A stretch of DNA of 64,000 bases from Variovorax sp. WDL1 (GCF_001541225.1 NZ_LMTS01000087.1:1-64000); one strand, 5' to 3'; positions 52,306 through 60,004 are shown, counted from the first letter of the stretch. Notes: a model not told the origin generated them from the sequence alone. Translations and numbers: made by a program.

Positions 52306-54074
52306 GACGGGTTGATTTTAAGTTGGCCTTGCTCGTGTAGGGAGCGGTCGGGGACCGAGGATTTCGCGCCCCGGGCTGCTTCGGAAAGGTGTTCGTCGCG
52401 CTTCTCGCGGGAAATGGAGAGCGCCTTTGCCTTGGCCGCGGCGCCCGAACCGCACAGGCCGATGTCCCGCTTCCAGTTGGTTCTGCGCACGACCTCGTCG
52501 AGCATGCCCAGGTGCCGCTTGGAGGTCGAGATGAGCCCCAGGCCGGCGTAGTAGAAATAGGAGGCGGTCCCCGCAAGGTCCAGGCGCGTGGACTGCTCAA
52601 CCTTGTGCTCGGCTTCCCAGGTAAGAAACTCCTCAGCCGCTTCCTCGTCAACGTCAAAGAGTTCCGCCTCGTGGGCGCGCAGGACTTGGCGCCCGTTTTT
52701 GAGCGTCGTGTTAGGGGTGCCATCCTGGTGCACCATCTCTCGTACAACGTCCCGCAGCCCTAGAAAGTCCAGGTTCTCGCCGGCTCCCCAGTCCGTGCCC
52801 ACCCATAGAAAGCGCTCCTTCGGTACGCCGCGGGGCGGGAAGGCGACCAGATTCTCAGGGGGATGGTACCGGCGTCCACGCACATGCACGTCGAGCCAAA
52901 TCTCCACCGCTGTAAATGGCCGCTCAAACTGGCCCTGCAGGCCCCAACTCGCGTCGATTGCCACCACTGCAGAGGGAGATACCAGCTGGAACCGCGGACT
53001 TGAGCCGACGCGGCGCGCTGCCACCCGCTCTTCGGCATCGGCCGTGAGGCAGTAGCGTAGGAGCTCCGCAAGCATGGCCGGCGAGTAGGTGTCCGGCTTG
53101 ACGACAAGGAACCCGTTCCCATCGGACTGGCGCTGCAGCCAACTTCTGCGGTCGAAGTCGTACTGCGTGTCGACGATGAACCGCTGAATCCGATTCAAGC
53201 CACGCAGCCAGGCGTAGCCCGGGTCCGATTCAATCATCGCTTCCAGCGACTTGTCGCGCCCAACGGCCGCGCACAGGGAGCACCCGAACCTCGCTCCGCA
53301 GGCGCGTGACTTCTTGACCCCTTCTGTTGCCATGTCGGCCACTACAGCGCACGATGAACCCCCGCCAGCGGCGTAGACCTCGAAGACGTCTCGCGCGTTG
53401 GTGAACGCTTCAAGAGCGCCCCTGCGTATATGGCCCAAGGCCTCCCAGACGTCATCAGTAGTCCAGAACGCGATTGGACTGAGGAACAACTGGCCATTCT
53501 TCGACCAGGGGCGCGTCGCTGACTCGCCTCGTTCCTCCATCCGGGCAGCTCTGCCCGTCGACTCCTCAAAGCGGGTGCCGAGCAGTGTGACCGCCGCGGC
53601 AGCGTGCTTCTTGAATCGGGCGAGCAACTTCTTTCGAAGGCGGGCCATCGGGAGCACCTTGTAGCCGACCGTGCAGTCGCGGGATGCCGCATTGGCGAAG
53701 GTGGGCAGCTTGCGCCCGGAGAGGACGGAGACGGCCCAGGAGTCGTTGAGCGACGGTCGTGCGACCTCCGCGACCACGGTGATACCGTGCGCAAGGCCAA
53801 ATTGCCTGGCCTTTTCCATTTCTCGCATTGCCAGCGCAGAAATTGTTGGGTTCTCAATACCGGTATCCCCGTGGGTAATCAGGATTGGTGGCACATCGCC
53901 GCCGGACCGCTTTAGGGCGAGGGCTGCGTTTAAGGCCAGCGCCAAGACCAGCGATGAATCCTTTCCGCTCGAAAAGGCGACCAACACCGCACGGCCTTCC
54001 TCCAGCAATCCACGAATCACGAACTCAACGTCTTTGGCCATCAGCTCGACCTGGGATACCTCTCCCTCACGCAT
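52302..54074 (-). CDS. DndC-like PAPS reductase-family ATP pyrophosphatase
   Basis: 590 aa. PP-loop AFSSGKDSS (SxGKDS, residues 35-40) with ILITHGDTGIENPTI, KVLPMARLRKKLL, GTRFEESTGRA and PWSKNGQLFLSPIAFWTTDDVW, as in DndC/CysH proteins. A Cys set C242, C259, C265, C268 (ACGARFGCSLC) could hold an Fe-S cluster as in DndC. The C-terminal 250 residues are an extension. DndC makes phosphorothioate DNA with DndA, D and E; none of those genes is in the window. The downstream neighbour is a 2OG-oxygenase-like gene. ATG 54074 chosen. Confidence 0.8.
   Translation of the reverse strand: MREGEVSQVELMAKDVEFVIRGLLEEGRAVLVAFSSGKDSSLVLALALNAALALKRSGGDVPPILITHGDTGIENPTISALAMREMEKARQFGLAHGITVVAEVARPSLNDSWAVSVLSGRKLPTFANAASRDCTVGYKVLPMARLRKKLLARFKKHAAAAVTLLGTRFEESTGRAARMEERGESATRPWSKNGQLFLSPIAFWTTDDVWEALGHIRRGALEAFTNARDVFEVYAAGGGSSCAVVADMATEGVKKSRACGARFGCSLCAAVGRDKSLEAMIESDPGYAWLRGLNRIQRFIVDTQYDFDRRSWLQRQSDGNGFLVVKPDTYSPAMLAELLRYCLTADAEERVAARRVGSSPRFQLVSPSAVVAIDASWGLQGQFERPFTAVEIWLDVHVRGRRYHPPENLVAFPPRGVPKERFLWVGTDWGAGENLDFLGLRDVVREMVHQDGTPNTTLKNGRQVLRAHEAELFDVDEEAAEEFLTWEAEHKVEQSTRLDLAGTASYFYYAGLGLISTSKRHLGMLDEVVRRTNWKRDIGLCGSGAAAKAKALSISREKRDEHLSEAARGAKSSVPDRSLHEQGQLKINPS
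52322..52340 (-). promoter_or_regulatory. CTACAC-N5-AGGCCAAC element inside the DndC-like gene
   Basis: Perfect spacing, 16 nt before ATG 52305. Confidence 0.55.
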
Positions 54075-54102
54075 GCGGTGCTCGCTCTCAAAAAAGTAAT
54101 GT

Positions 54103-54136
54103 TTTAGAAGGGTGATTCGCCTTGCACCTTCTATAA
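54103..54136 (-). promoter_or_regulatory. sigma70-like A+T-rich promoter region
   Basis: Minus strand reads TTATAG then TTCTAAAACATTACT, echoing CTAAAACAT upstream of the CoaB-like gene. No box A/box B element here. Confidence 0.45.
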
Positions 54137-54273
54137 GCTATCAGTTTAAAACGAATATGACTACGATGCATCAGGGGCCCTAAATTTGCACCTGCGGCTG
54201 TCGTCAGAAGTTCACGCCTGGCGCGAAGGGCGCCCGAGCTTGGGCACACGTCAGCCGCACGGCGAAGGGTTCG
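54137..54273. other. intergenic, A+T-richer than average
   Basis: No gene seen. Contains TTTAAAAC and CCCTAAATTTGC near 54180. Confidence 0.4.
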
Positions 54274-54291
54274 CTAGACGGCGAAGGTAAG
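54274..54291 (+). promoter_or_regulatory. CTAGAC-N5-AGGTAAG element
   Basis: Two-box match 22 nt before ATG 54314. Confidence 0.6.
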
Positions 54292-54313
54292 AGAACAACT
54301 CAGAAAGGTACTC

Positions 54314-54973
54314 ATGTCCGAAACCAACACGCTAGCTGCCGCGAAGGCCCACACCAAGAAGTACGTCTCAATCCTGCGCTCGCGCCTCCTGGGCGCCGGC
54401 AAGGTCGACCCCTCCTGGTACCTTGCCGTTGACGCGCTCGAGTGCTCGATTGAGGTCCATGCGGACCAGATTCGAAAAGGCACAGGCGGCCCGTACATCA
54501 TCCACCCGGTGGAAGCGACGATGTACGTCATGACGCTGCCGGACCTCATCAAGCCCATCGAGACCATCGCGGTGACATTGCTGCATGACGCCATGGAGGA
54601 CGGGAACCTTCGCTACAACGAATTCGTGAGTCGATTCGGCTCCGAAGTCGCTGATGGCGTCGAAGCCATCAGCAAGGTAGTTGACGGGGTCAAGAAGACG
54701 CCGGCGGAGTATCAAGCCGGCCTGGCGAGGTCCCGAACGGCCAGCATCGCGAAGCCGGCAGACCGCGGAAATAACCAGAACACGATGGGCGAGGCCTGGA
54801 CGCCTGAGAAGCAGCTCAGTTATGTGCAGGAAGCGGAGGAAGAGATTCTTCCCATGATTAAGATTGCTCGGCGCCGCTTCTGCCAGCAAGAGCTGGCGTA
54901 CGAGAATGCGAAGCTTCTGTTGCGGACGCAGATTTCGATGGTTCGCGCGATGCACAAGCAATACGCCGCCTAA
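54314..54973 (+). CDS. HD-domain protein, small alarmone hydrolase-like (SAH)
   Basis: 219 aa. The SpoT/Mesh1 hydrolase pattern is present: GTGGPYIIHPVEATMYVMTL (His-Pro), TLLHDAMEDGNL (HD and ED), and KPADRGNNQNTM (K-x-ADR-x-x-N-x-x-T). No synthetase, TGS or ACT domain, so a small alarmone hydrolase or related phosphohydrolase. Would clear (p)ppGpp or NADPH-type substrates. Own element and terminator. Phage/plasmid encoded SAHs are known; role here is inferred. Confidence 0.85.
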   Translation: MSETNTLAAAKAHTKKYVSILRSRLLGAGKVDPSWYLAVDALECSIEVHADQIRKGTGGPYIIHPVEATMYVMTLPDLIKPIETIAVTLLHDAMEDGNLRYNEFVSRFGSEVADGVEAISKVVDGVKKTPAEYQAGLARSRTASIAKPADRGNNQNTMGEAWTPEKQLSYVQEAEEEILPMIKIARRRFCQQELAYENAKLLLRTQISMVRAMHKQYAA

Positions 54974-54989
54974 GCTCGGCTGATTTTGA

Positions 54990-55021
54990 TGCCCTGCGAC
55001 CTTCTGGTTGCAGGGCATTTT
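54990..55021 (+). terminator. intrinsic terminator
   Basis: TGCCCTGC/GCAGGGCA stem and TTTT. Confidence 0.85.
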
Positions 55022-55039
55022 CGTCCGGGGCAGCCAAAG

Positions 55040-55070
55040 AAAAGGACCCGCCTCGTTGAGGGGGTCCTTT
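55040..55070 (-). terminator. intrinsic terminator
   Basis: AAAGGACCCCC/GGGTCCTTTT-type stem on the minus strand. Confidence 0.8.
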
Positions 55071-55085
55071 CGCAATCAAGGCCTA

Positions 55086-55655
55086 TCAGATTCTGTCGAA
55101 GTTCGGTGCCAAATCTCGCCGGATGCCAAACTTCGCAGCTGCGGCGACGTGTTCCGCTGCGGCTTCGATGGCGATGGACGTGCGCTGCGTCATTGCCGCT
55201 TTCTCCTTCTCAAGGTGTTCCTTGACAAAGCGGGCACGCGCCGCGGCGTGGCGTTCACGCTGCTCGGCTGAGGGTTCGTAGAGAACCAGGTCGCCGATGG
55301 GCTGCTTCTTGTTGGTGAGGCTTCGCGTTGCCAATAGCATGCGCAGCTCGGCGAGCTCCGACGGCCTGTGGGCGAGGTCCAGGTTCGAAACCAGCTCGTC
55401 GAGCGTATTGCCCGTTGCGCAGCAGCGGCGGTGGCCGTGGCTATCGGTTGGGATGGTCTCCACGTCTATGTACGCCGCGTAGTCGCACGGCGCCGAGTCG
55501 TACATGTGGCAGCTGAACTCGACGGGATGGCCGCCACGGGCCTCGCTGTGAGCCTGGAACATGTAGTGCACTTCCTGGGCGATGTTGAAGACGCGTACCC
55601 GGAAAGCGTCCGAAACCGAAATCTTGTTCACCGGGGGATGTTTTTGGAGCTTCAT
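55086..55655 (-). CDS. hypothetical protein (189 aa)
   Basis: Starts MKLQKHPPVNKISVSDAFRV. Contains EFSCHMYDSAPCDYAAYIDV, HGHRRCCATGNTLDELVSNL and a long C-terminal helix (RHAAARARFVKEHLEKEKAA). Cys pairs may bind metal. Near-perfect element at 55674. Function unknown. Confidence 0.65.
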   Translation of the reverse strand: MKLQKHPPVNKISVSDAFRVRVFNIAQEVHYMFQAHSEARGGHPVEFSCHMYDSAPCDYAAYIDVETIPTDSHGHRRCCATGNTLDELVSNLDLAHRPSELAELRMLLATRSLTNKKQPIGDLVLYEPSAEQRERHAAARARFVKEHLEKEKAAMTQRTSIAIEAAAEHVAAAAKFGIRRDLAPNFDRI

Positions 55656-55673
55656 CGTTGCTTTGTGTGAGTA

Positions 55674-55693
55674 GTTGACCTACCTCCGTGTAG
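55674..55693 (-). promoter_or_regulatory. CTACAC-N6-AGGTCAAC element
   Basis: Two-box match, spacer 6. Confidence 0.6.
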
Positions 55694-55736
55694 CCACAGC
55701 GCGCGCCCGCCTGCCGGGCACAGAACGCGCGCATGC

Positions 55737-55742
55737 CTAGAC
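55737..55742 (+). promoter_or_regulatory. CTAGAC box
   Basis: CTAGACG, 27 nt before the proposed GTG start at 55770. Confidence 0.45.
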
Positions 55743-55769
55743 GTAGTCCCGTAGCTCTTCCTGTCCGCC

Positions 55770-56516
55770 GTGCCTTCATCGTACGCGCCCCTGTCGGCGC
55801 CTAATCTGTGCGTTCGCCTGCTTGCCGCAGCAATCCTCGCTGCCTCCGGGCTATCCGCGTAAGCCCAGCCCGAGCCTCCCGAGCGCTTCAAGGCCGAGTG
55901 CGAGCGGCGACTGGGGCTCGGCGAGGTCATCGTGGATTCGCTGCCCAGCGAGGTCGTCTACGAATTTGGCATGGGCGCTCAGGAGCTCACGCGAAAGGCG
56001 CCTCTGGGCGGCGCGGCTCACATCACGTTAGGGCTCACCCAAGCCAACTTTCAGTTGTCGTCGAGCTGGGAAGGTCAAACCTTGGTCGACCGAGCAACCG
56101 GACTGGCTTGCGCCAGACCAAAGGTGAAGGTGCAGGTTCAGGTGGGGCCCCAATGTGTGACCGTGGCCAAGGAGTTCCCGAAGGGCACGTGCGCATTCTG
56201 GGAGATTGCGGAACACGAGCTTCGCCATGTAAAGGCGAACCAGGCTCACGCGGAGAGGGTAGCTGACGAGCTCAAGGCCGCGCTGAGCCGCTCCTTCGGA
56301 AACCGCGTTTTCTACGGAACGCCGGGCGAGCTGCGGGTCGTGTTCACCGAGAACCTCAAAAGCCAGTGGCTGCCGTGGGGCAAGAGCCGGTTCGATGGGG
56401 TAAAAGCTGCGCACCGGCAAATCGACTCACTCGCGGAGTACGCACGCAACAACACGATGTGCGATGGAGAGGTGCCCCGGGCGCTCGGGGCTCCGTTCGC
56501 GCGCCGGCAGTCGTGA
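55770..56516 (+). pseudogene. exported zinc-metallopeptidase-like gene with in-frame TAA
   Basis: GTG 55770 begins a signal peptide (…NLCVRLLAAAILAASGLSA) that ends at TAA 55860-55862, exactly where the cleavage site would be; the same frame then continues as a full domain of 217 codons (AQPEPPERFKAECERRLGLG…). The domain contains CAFWEIAEHELRHVKANQAH, a HEXXH (HELRH) zincin motif, and ends at TGA 56514. It could still be made from ATG 55932 (194 aa, no signal). A single base change (CAA to TAA) or a sequence error is the simplest reading. CTAGAC box 27 nt upstream of GTG supports the long form. Confidence 0.6.
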
Positions 56517-56561
56517 CGAAAGCCCTACGGTTTCCGCAACTGGCCGGCGGCGCGGCAGCCG

Positions 56562-56894
56562 CTAGAGAAGTGCGAACCCTATCGCGGTGTTTATCGCAGT
56601 TCTGACGGCCTTCAAGCCGGCGTTGAGCGCGTCCTCAATGATGAGCTGGGTCAGCCCTTCGACTGCGAGAAGGACTGTCTCAAATGAGTTCTTTTGAAAC
56701 TGAACCAGCTCTTTCGCTCGTTGCTCCGAGATTTTTCCCTCGATGCGAAGCTTGGCGATGGTCGCAAGCCGCTGCGCCAGCACCTTTGACTCGGCCTCGA
56801 AGTACTCTCGCACTGCAGGCCACTTTGCCCCTACCGCGCCTTTGAAGCCGCTGACGATGTCAGCTCCAAGCTGGTCGACGTCGATGCCGCTCAT
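56562..56894 (-). CDS. hypothetical protein, second in operon (110 aa)
   Basis: Starts MSGIDVDQLGADIVSGFKGA; helical, amphipathic, possibly membrane-associated (LLAVEGLTQLIIEDALNAGL, AINTAIGFALL at the C terminus). Start 11 nt after the stop of the lipoprotein gene, so coupled. No motif. Acts perhaps as cytoplasmic partner of the lipoprotein; inference from order only. Confidence 0.65.
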   Translation of the reverse strand: MSGIDVDQLGADIVSGFKGAVGAKWPAVREYFEAESKVLAQRLATIAKLRIEGKISEQRAKELVQFQKNSFETVLLAVEGLTQLIIEDALNAGLKAVRTAINTAIGFALL

Positions 56895-56905
56895 TTCGTA
56901 GCTCC

Positions 56906-57421
56906 TTACTTCGCAGGTGTTTTGACGGGCGTGGGGGGCGCGACCGCCTTCGATTCATCTGGATTCTCTGTGCGACGCTTCGCGAGTTCGAAGGTCAAGA
57001 TTGCCGTGAACTGAGAGTTGAACCCATCCCGGACGAGCGGAATTTCAGCTTTCGAAATGCCGTCCTGGTGCATCTTCTGGAAAAGGTCGTAGTTAGTCTG
57101 CAATGTGTCGAGCTGCCGGACTGTCAGGCTGTTCCGGGACGTGGCGTCTGCGCGCACGCGCAAGGAACTGACAGCCACCTTGGTCTCGCCGTAGAACGCC
57201 TCGTTGCCCTTGTACGGCAGCGCTTTGTCCCCCGGTCCGGACGTCAGCTTGACCAGGTACGTCTCGGTGCTCTTTTGCAGTGCGGTGACGCCGTCATCGA
57301 TTTGCTTGTCGTAGGTCCCTACCAGGCGGATGTCTGCACAGCCAGCGAGGACCGACAGCACCAAAGCGATGAACCAGATGCGTGTTGCCTGTGCGTACGC
57401 GAGAGGAGAGGATGTTCGCAT
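56906..57421 (-). CDS. lipoprotein (171 aa)
   Basis: Signal ATRIWFIALVLSVLAGC with Cys anchor; mature domain has a Tyr-rich helical body (VTALQKSTETYLVKLTSGPG, LDTLQTNYDLFQKMHQDGIS). A sigma70-like promoter TTGACG-16-TATTGT lies 29-57 nt upstream. First gene of a two-gene operon. Unknown function. Confidence 0.75.
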   Translation of the reverse strand: MRTSSPLAYAQATRIWFIALVLSVLAGCADIRLVGTYDKQIDDGVTALQKSTETYLVKLTSGPGDKALPYKGNEAFYGETKVAVSSLRVRADATSRNSLTVRQLDTLQTNYDLFQKMHQDGISKAEIPLVRDGFNSQFTAILTFELAKRRTENPDESKAVAPPTPVKTPAK

Positions 57422-57450
57422 TGTTTTGCCCCGATTTCTGTGCCGAGCTG

Positions 57451-57478
57451 ACAATACACGCCGCTTTCGCGACGTCAA
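57451..57478 (-). promoter_or_regulatory. sigma70-like promoter
   Basis: TTGACG, 16 nt, TATTGT on the minus strand, 29 nt before ATG 57421. Confidence 0.65.
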
Positions 57479-57604
57479 TCCACATTTATGAGGAGGGACG
57501 TTGGCGAAGGCGCCGAGGTACACCTGCCCTGGGGGCGAGCCGCCTGTCTTCAAGTTAGCCGCCGGCGCTAAGCCGCCCATTTGGGGTCCTGGGCGGGGCC
57601 ATCG

Positions 57605-57623
57605 CTAAACGCGGAAGGTCAAC
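57605..57623 (+). promoter_or_regulatory. CTAAAC-N5-AGGTCAAC element
   Basis: Perfect spacing, 21 nt before ATG 57645. Confidence 0.7.
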
Positions 57624-57644
57624 TCAACAGAATAGGACGCTCTC

Positions 57645-58076
57645 ATGCCCGATAGCAAACGTTCCCCCATCGACGCCACCACGACGGGCTTCCAGGCCCT
57701 CCCTCGCGGCACAAAACTCGTGAAGGGAGCTGACGGGGTTGGAGTGCAGCTTCCGCTTCCCGCAGAATCGGCTCGCCTCAGCGCTTTGCCACTTGCCCGA
57801 ACCCTGGCAAGGTTGGGCGTGCCCGTCGCTGACCCGGAGGTTGACAAGCGCGTGAAGGATATCTCGCGGTTCGTGTCGAGCTTTGGCGCGGGCGTAGTTC
57901 GGTACGCTCTCCTTGGCTCCTCAATGAGCCGGTTCGTCTCCTCATCCCCGAATTTCGAGGGAATTCCTCGATTCGGCGGCGAAGGAACCGCGACCGGTCG
58001 GATTTCCTCCCACCGCGCTCGACAAGCCAGCAACTACCCGCAATCAGCCGAAGGTGCGCGCTACTACAAGCGCTGA
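57645..58076 (+). CDS. hypothetical protein (143 aa)
   Basis: Starts MPDSKRSPIDATTTGFQALP; Gly/Ser/Arg-rich C-terminal half (SMSRFVSSSPNFEGIPRFGG) suggests a flexible or nucleic-acid binding region. AATAGGACGCTCTC before ATG. Element at 57605 and terminator at 58095. Unknown function. Confidence 0.7.
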   Translation: MPDSKRSPIDATTTGFQALPRGTKLVKGADGVGVQLPLPAESARLSALPLARTLARLGVPVADPEVDKRVKDISRFVSSFGAGVVRYALLGSSMSRFVSSSPNFEGIPRFGGEGTATGRISSHRARQASNYPQSAEGARYYKR

Positions 58077-58094
58077 AAGCCCACACGTCATTCC

Positions 58095-58129
58095 AGGGCC
58101 TCCTGCGTACGCACGGAGGCCCTTTCTTT
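58095..58129 (+). terminator. intrinsic terminator
   Basis: AGGGCCTCCTGCG/CGCACGGAGGCCCT-type stem and TTTCTTT. Confidence 0.85.
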
Positions 58130-58211
58130 CGAGGAAATGGAACGGGAGGCGAACAACACCGCCGCCCCGGGGCGTCAGAGCTGGGCCAAATGAAGCGCTA
58201 AAGGAGCCTTG

Positions 58212-58217
58212 CTATAG
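58212..58217 (+). promoter_or_regulatory. CTATAG box with start codon at box B position
   Basis: GCTATAGG, 6 nt, ATG 58224. Confidence 0.5.
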
Positions 58218-58223
58218 GCGCCC

Positions 58224-58607
58224 ATGAAAGCCCCAACCACCTTTGCCGTCAGCCGGGCCTCGAGCTTCGACGTCTTCTACCGATACGAAGATGTCCGCTA
58301 TGCGCCATCGCTCGACGAGTTCGATAACCCAATCGGGGAAGGTCGAGTGGACATCCTCTGTCGAGAGTTCCGGGTGACCAAGCAAACTGCGAAGGGCGTC
58401 TGGCTAGATGTTCACGGCGCGCCGAAGTTCGTTCGGCTGTCTGCCAACAAGCGGTACGCCTGCCCGACCAAGGAAGAGGCCGCGGCATCCCTCATTGCTC
58501 GCAAGCGGGCGCAGGTCCGCATCTACGAAGGCCGCGCCATGGCGGCACGGAAAGCGCTCGACCTGGCCGAGATGCTGCTTGCGACGCCGGACCCGGCTGC
58601 TGACTAG
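58224..58607 (+). CDS. hypothetical protein, probably leaderless (127 aa)
   Basis: Starts MKAPTTFAVSRASSFDVFYR; GVWLDVHGAPKFVRLSANKR followed by ACPTKEEAAASLIARKRAQV and a long charged helix. This style, with K-F-V-R-L-S-x-x-K-R-Y-A-x-P-T-x-E-E-A, occurs in plasmid and phage proteins. No Shine-Dalgarno; ATG begins 6 nt after the CTATAG box. Role unknown. Confidence 0.7.
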   Translation: MKAPTTFAVSRASSFDVFYRYEDVRYAPSLDEFDNPIGEGRVDILCREFRVTKQTAKGVWLDVHGAPKFVRLSANKRYACPTKEEAAASLIARKRAQVRIYEGRAMAARKALDLAEMLLATPDPAAD

Positions 58608-58735
58608 CTCGACTGCAGGCCGCGGCGGATTCTTACCCCTGGCTGCGCGCGAGGGCGCATCTTCAAGGGCCGCCGCGTTGGTCGTTGCATGCGGGCGCGC
58701 CGCCGCACCGGGCCTGTGCGGCCAGGCCCCGATTG

Positions 58736-58754
58736 CTAGACCAAGCAGGCAAAC
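58736..58754 (+). promoter_or_regulatory. CTAGAC-N5-AGGCAAAC element
   Basis: Two-box match, 15 nt before ATG 58770. Confidence 0.6.
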
Positions 58755-58769
58755 TCTGAAAACCGAGAC

Positions 58770-59594
58770 ATGTACACATCTATTTCGTTCACCGGCCTCA
58801 AAAGGTCCCCGCTGTTCGGCTACGCGGCCCAGCTTCCATTTTTTGCTGGACGCAAGAAGCTTGACTTCAAGCCGGGCCTGAACATTCTTTTCGGCCCCAA
58901 CGGTTGCGGCAAGAGCACAGTCCTGCGCATCCTCAGCGACACGATGTGCGCCACACAAGGTGGGGTATCCGCCATCACAGAGGAGTCGCTTCGCTCGACC
59001 ATCGAGGCACCGTTCCAAAAGGCGGCCGTGGACGGCATCGGGCTCAAGGTGACACACGACGGGCAGCCCGCGGTGTTCGTTGACAGCCGGAAGCAAATTG
59101 GCGTCAGTGGGGGCTCCTTCGATGAGGACTTTCTGAGGGAGGGCATCATGTCGAAGCTTTCGGAACGCGAGGCCAGCCACGGCCAGGTGTCGGTCCAGCG
59201 CATCAATAGGGCCCTCGCTATCCTGGCGGGGAAAGCCAAGATGCCGACGGATATCGTCCGAAAGGTGGGCGCCGGCAACCTGAACAGTGTCTGGAAGCCC
59301 AAGCTGGAATTGATTGAAGGGAGAATGGCCGCGTCCATCGAGCCCGGGCAACCGAGCATTCTGCTCGACGAACCGGAGAGCAACTTCTCGATTGAGTGGC
59401 AATCACAGCTGTGGCATGCGTTTGCCCAGGAGCGCTCTACGGCGAGCTTTCAAATCATCGTGGCCACGCATTCGGTTTTTGCGCTGGGCATTTCCGGCGC
59501 GAACTACGTTGAATTCACGCCTGGCGCGCTAGCTAAAGCTAAGGACGCACTACTTGCAAAGGCGCGTGGCTTGAGCGCCGAGCCCACTGCTTAA
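58770..59594 (+). CDS. AAA/ABC-type ATPase (SMC/RecF-like core)
   Basis: 274 aa. Walker A GPNGCGKST (N-terminal ILFGPNGCGKSTVLRILSD), a Q/linker region, and Walker B with ABC-like SILLDEPESNFSIEWQ followed by IIVATHSVFALGISG (switch His). No coiled coil and no nuclease; like stand-alone AAA_21 or RloC/OLD-type nucleotide-binding proteins. Commonly near defence or DNA-repair genes, but none here. Own element and terminator. Confidence 0.9.
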   Translation: MYTSISFTGLKRSPLFGYAAQLPFFAGRKKLDFKPGLNILFGPNGCGKSTVLRILSDTMCATQGGVSAITEESLRSTIEAPFQKAAVDGIGLKVTHDGQPAVFVDSRKQIGVSGGSFDEDFLREGIMSKLSEREASHGQVSVQRINRALAILAGKAKMPTDIVRKVGAGNLNSVWKPKLELIEGRMAASIEPGQPSILLDEPESNFSIEWQSQLWHAFAQERSTASFQIIVATHSVFALGISGANYVEFTPGALAKAKDALLAKARGLSAEPTA

Positions 59595-59604
59595 CATTCA
59601 AACG

Positions 59605-59630
59605 AACGCCGGCCGAGCCGGCGTTTTCTT
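59605..59630 (+). terminator. intrinsic terminator
   Basis: AACGCCGGC/GCCGGCGTT stem, TTCTT tail. Confidence 0.85.
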
Positions 59631-59753
59631 CGTTTGCGAGTGATGCGTGGCGGCGCAGCCAGTGGTGTTGCGGGCGTGTTGGGCGCCCTAAAGCGAGGGG
59701 CAGGGAGTTGGTTGGTTTCAGGGGCTTGGTTGTTGTAGAGAAGCTAAAAGCTA

Positions 59754-59781
59754 TTGCTAAATTCTAAAACCTTGCTACAAT
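59754..59781 (+). promoter_or_regulatory. sigma70-like promoter, TTGCTA-16-TACAAT
   Basis: TGCTACAAT extended -10; 7 nt from its end to ATG 59789. Confidence 0.65.
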
Positions 59782-59788
59782 TCGCATC

Positions 59789-59902
59789 ATGGAACTTCAA
59801 TACCTCCTCTGCGCAGTCGTCGTTACCGGACTTTTCGTGTTCCTGTTCCCGAATACCTTTGGAAACGGCAACGAAGAGTTCGACAAGAGCATCGGCTACT
59901 GA
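59789..59902 (+). CDS. 37-aa membrane peptide
   Basis: MELQYLLCAVVVTGLFVFLF then PNTFGNGNEEFDKSIGY. A single hydrophobic helix with a short acidic tail; no cleavable signal pattern. It has its own sigma70-like promoter and terminator. The product starts at or just after the predicted transcription start, so translation may be leaderless or near-leaderless. Such single-TM peptides can be toxins, KdpF-like subunits or complex regulators; which one cannot be told. Confidence 0.7.
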   Translation: MELQYLLCAVVVTGLFVFLFPNTFGNGNEEFDKSIGY

Positions 59903-59929
59903 CCGCCCCGGGGAAGGTTCCCCCTCGAC

Positions 59930-59956
59930 GGCCCCGCCTTTGCGGGGCTTTTTGTC
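59930..59956 (+). terminator. intrinsic terminator
   Basis: GCCCCGC/GCGGGGC stem and TTTTTG. Confidence 0.85.
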
Positions 59957-59998
59957 GTCTGGCGCGTGGTTGGTGCGACTGCGTCGGGTCGCCGCTAG

Positions 59999-60004
59999 CT
60001 ATAC
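59999..60004 (+). promoter_or_regulatory. CTATAC box with ATG exactly 5 nt downstream
   Basis: AGCTATAC, AACGG, ATG 60010; same geometry as leaderless cases at 16199, 36950 and 58224. Confidence 0.5.

Noticed and set aside
58404..59402. 332-codon minus-strand frame across the ATPase gene
   Set aside because: Antisense to a gene with intact Walker motifs.
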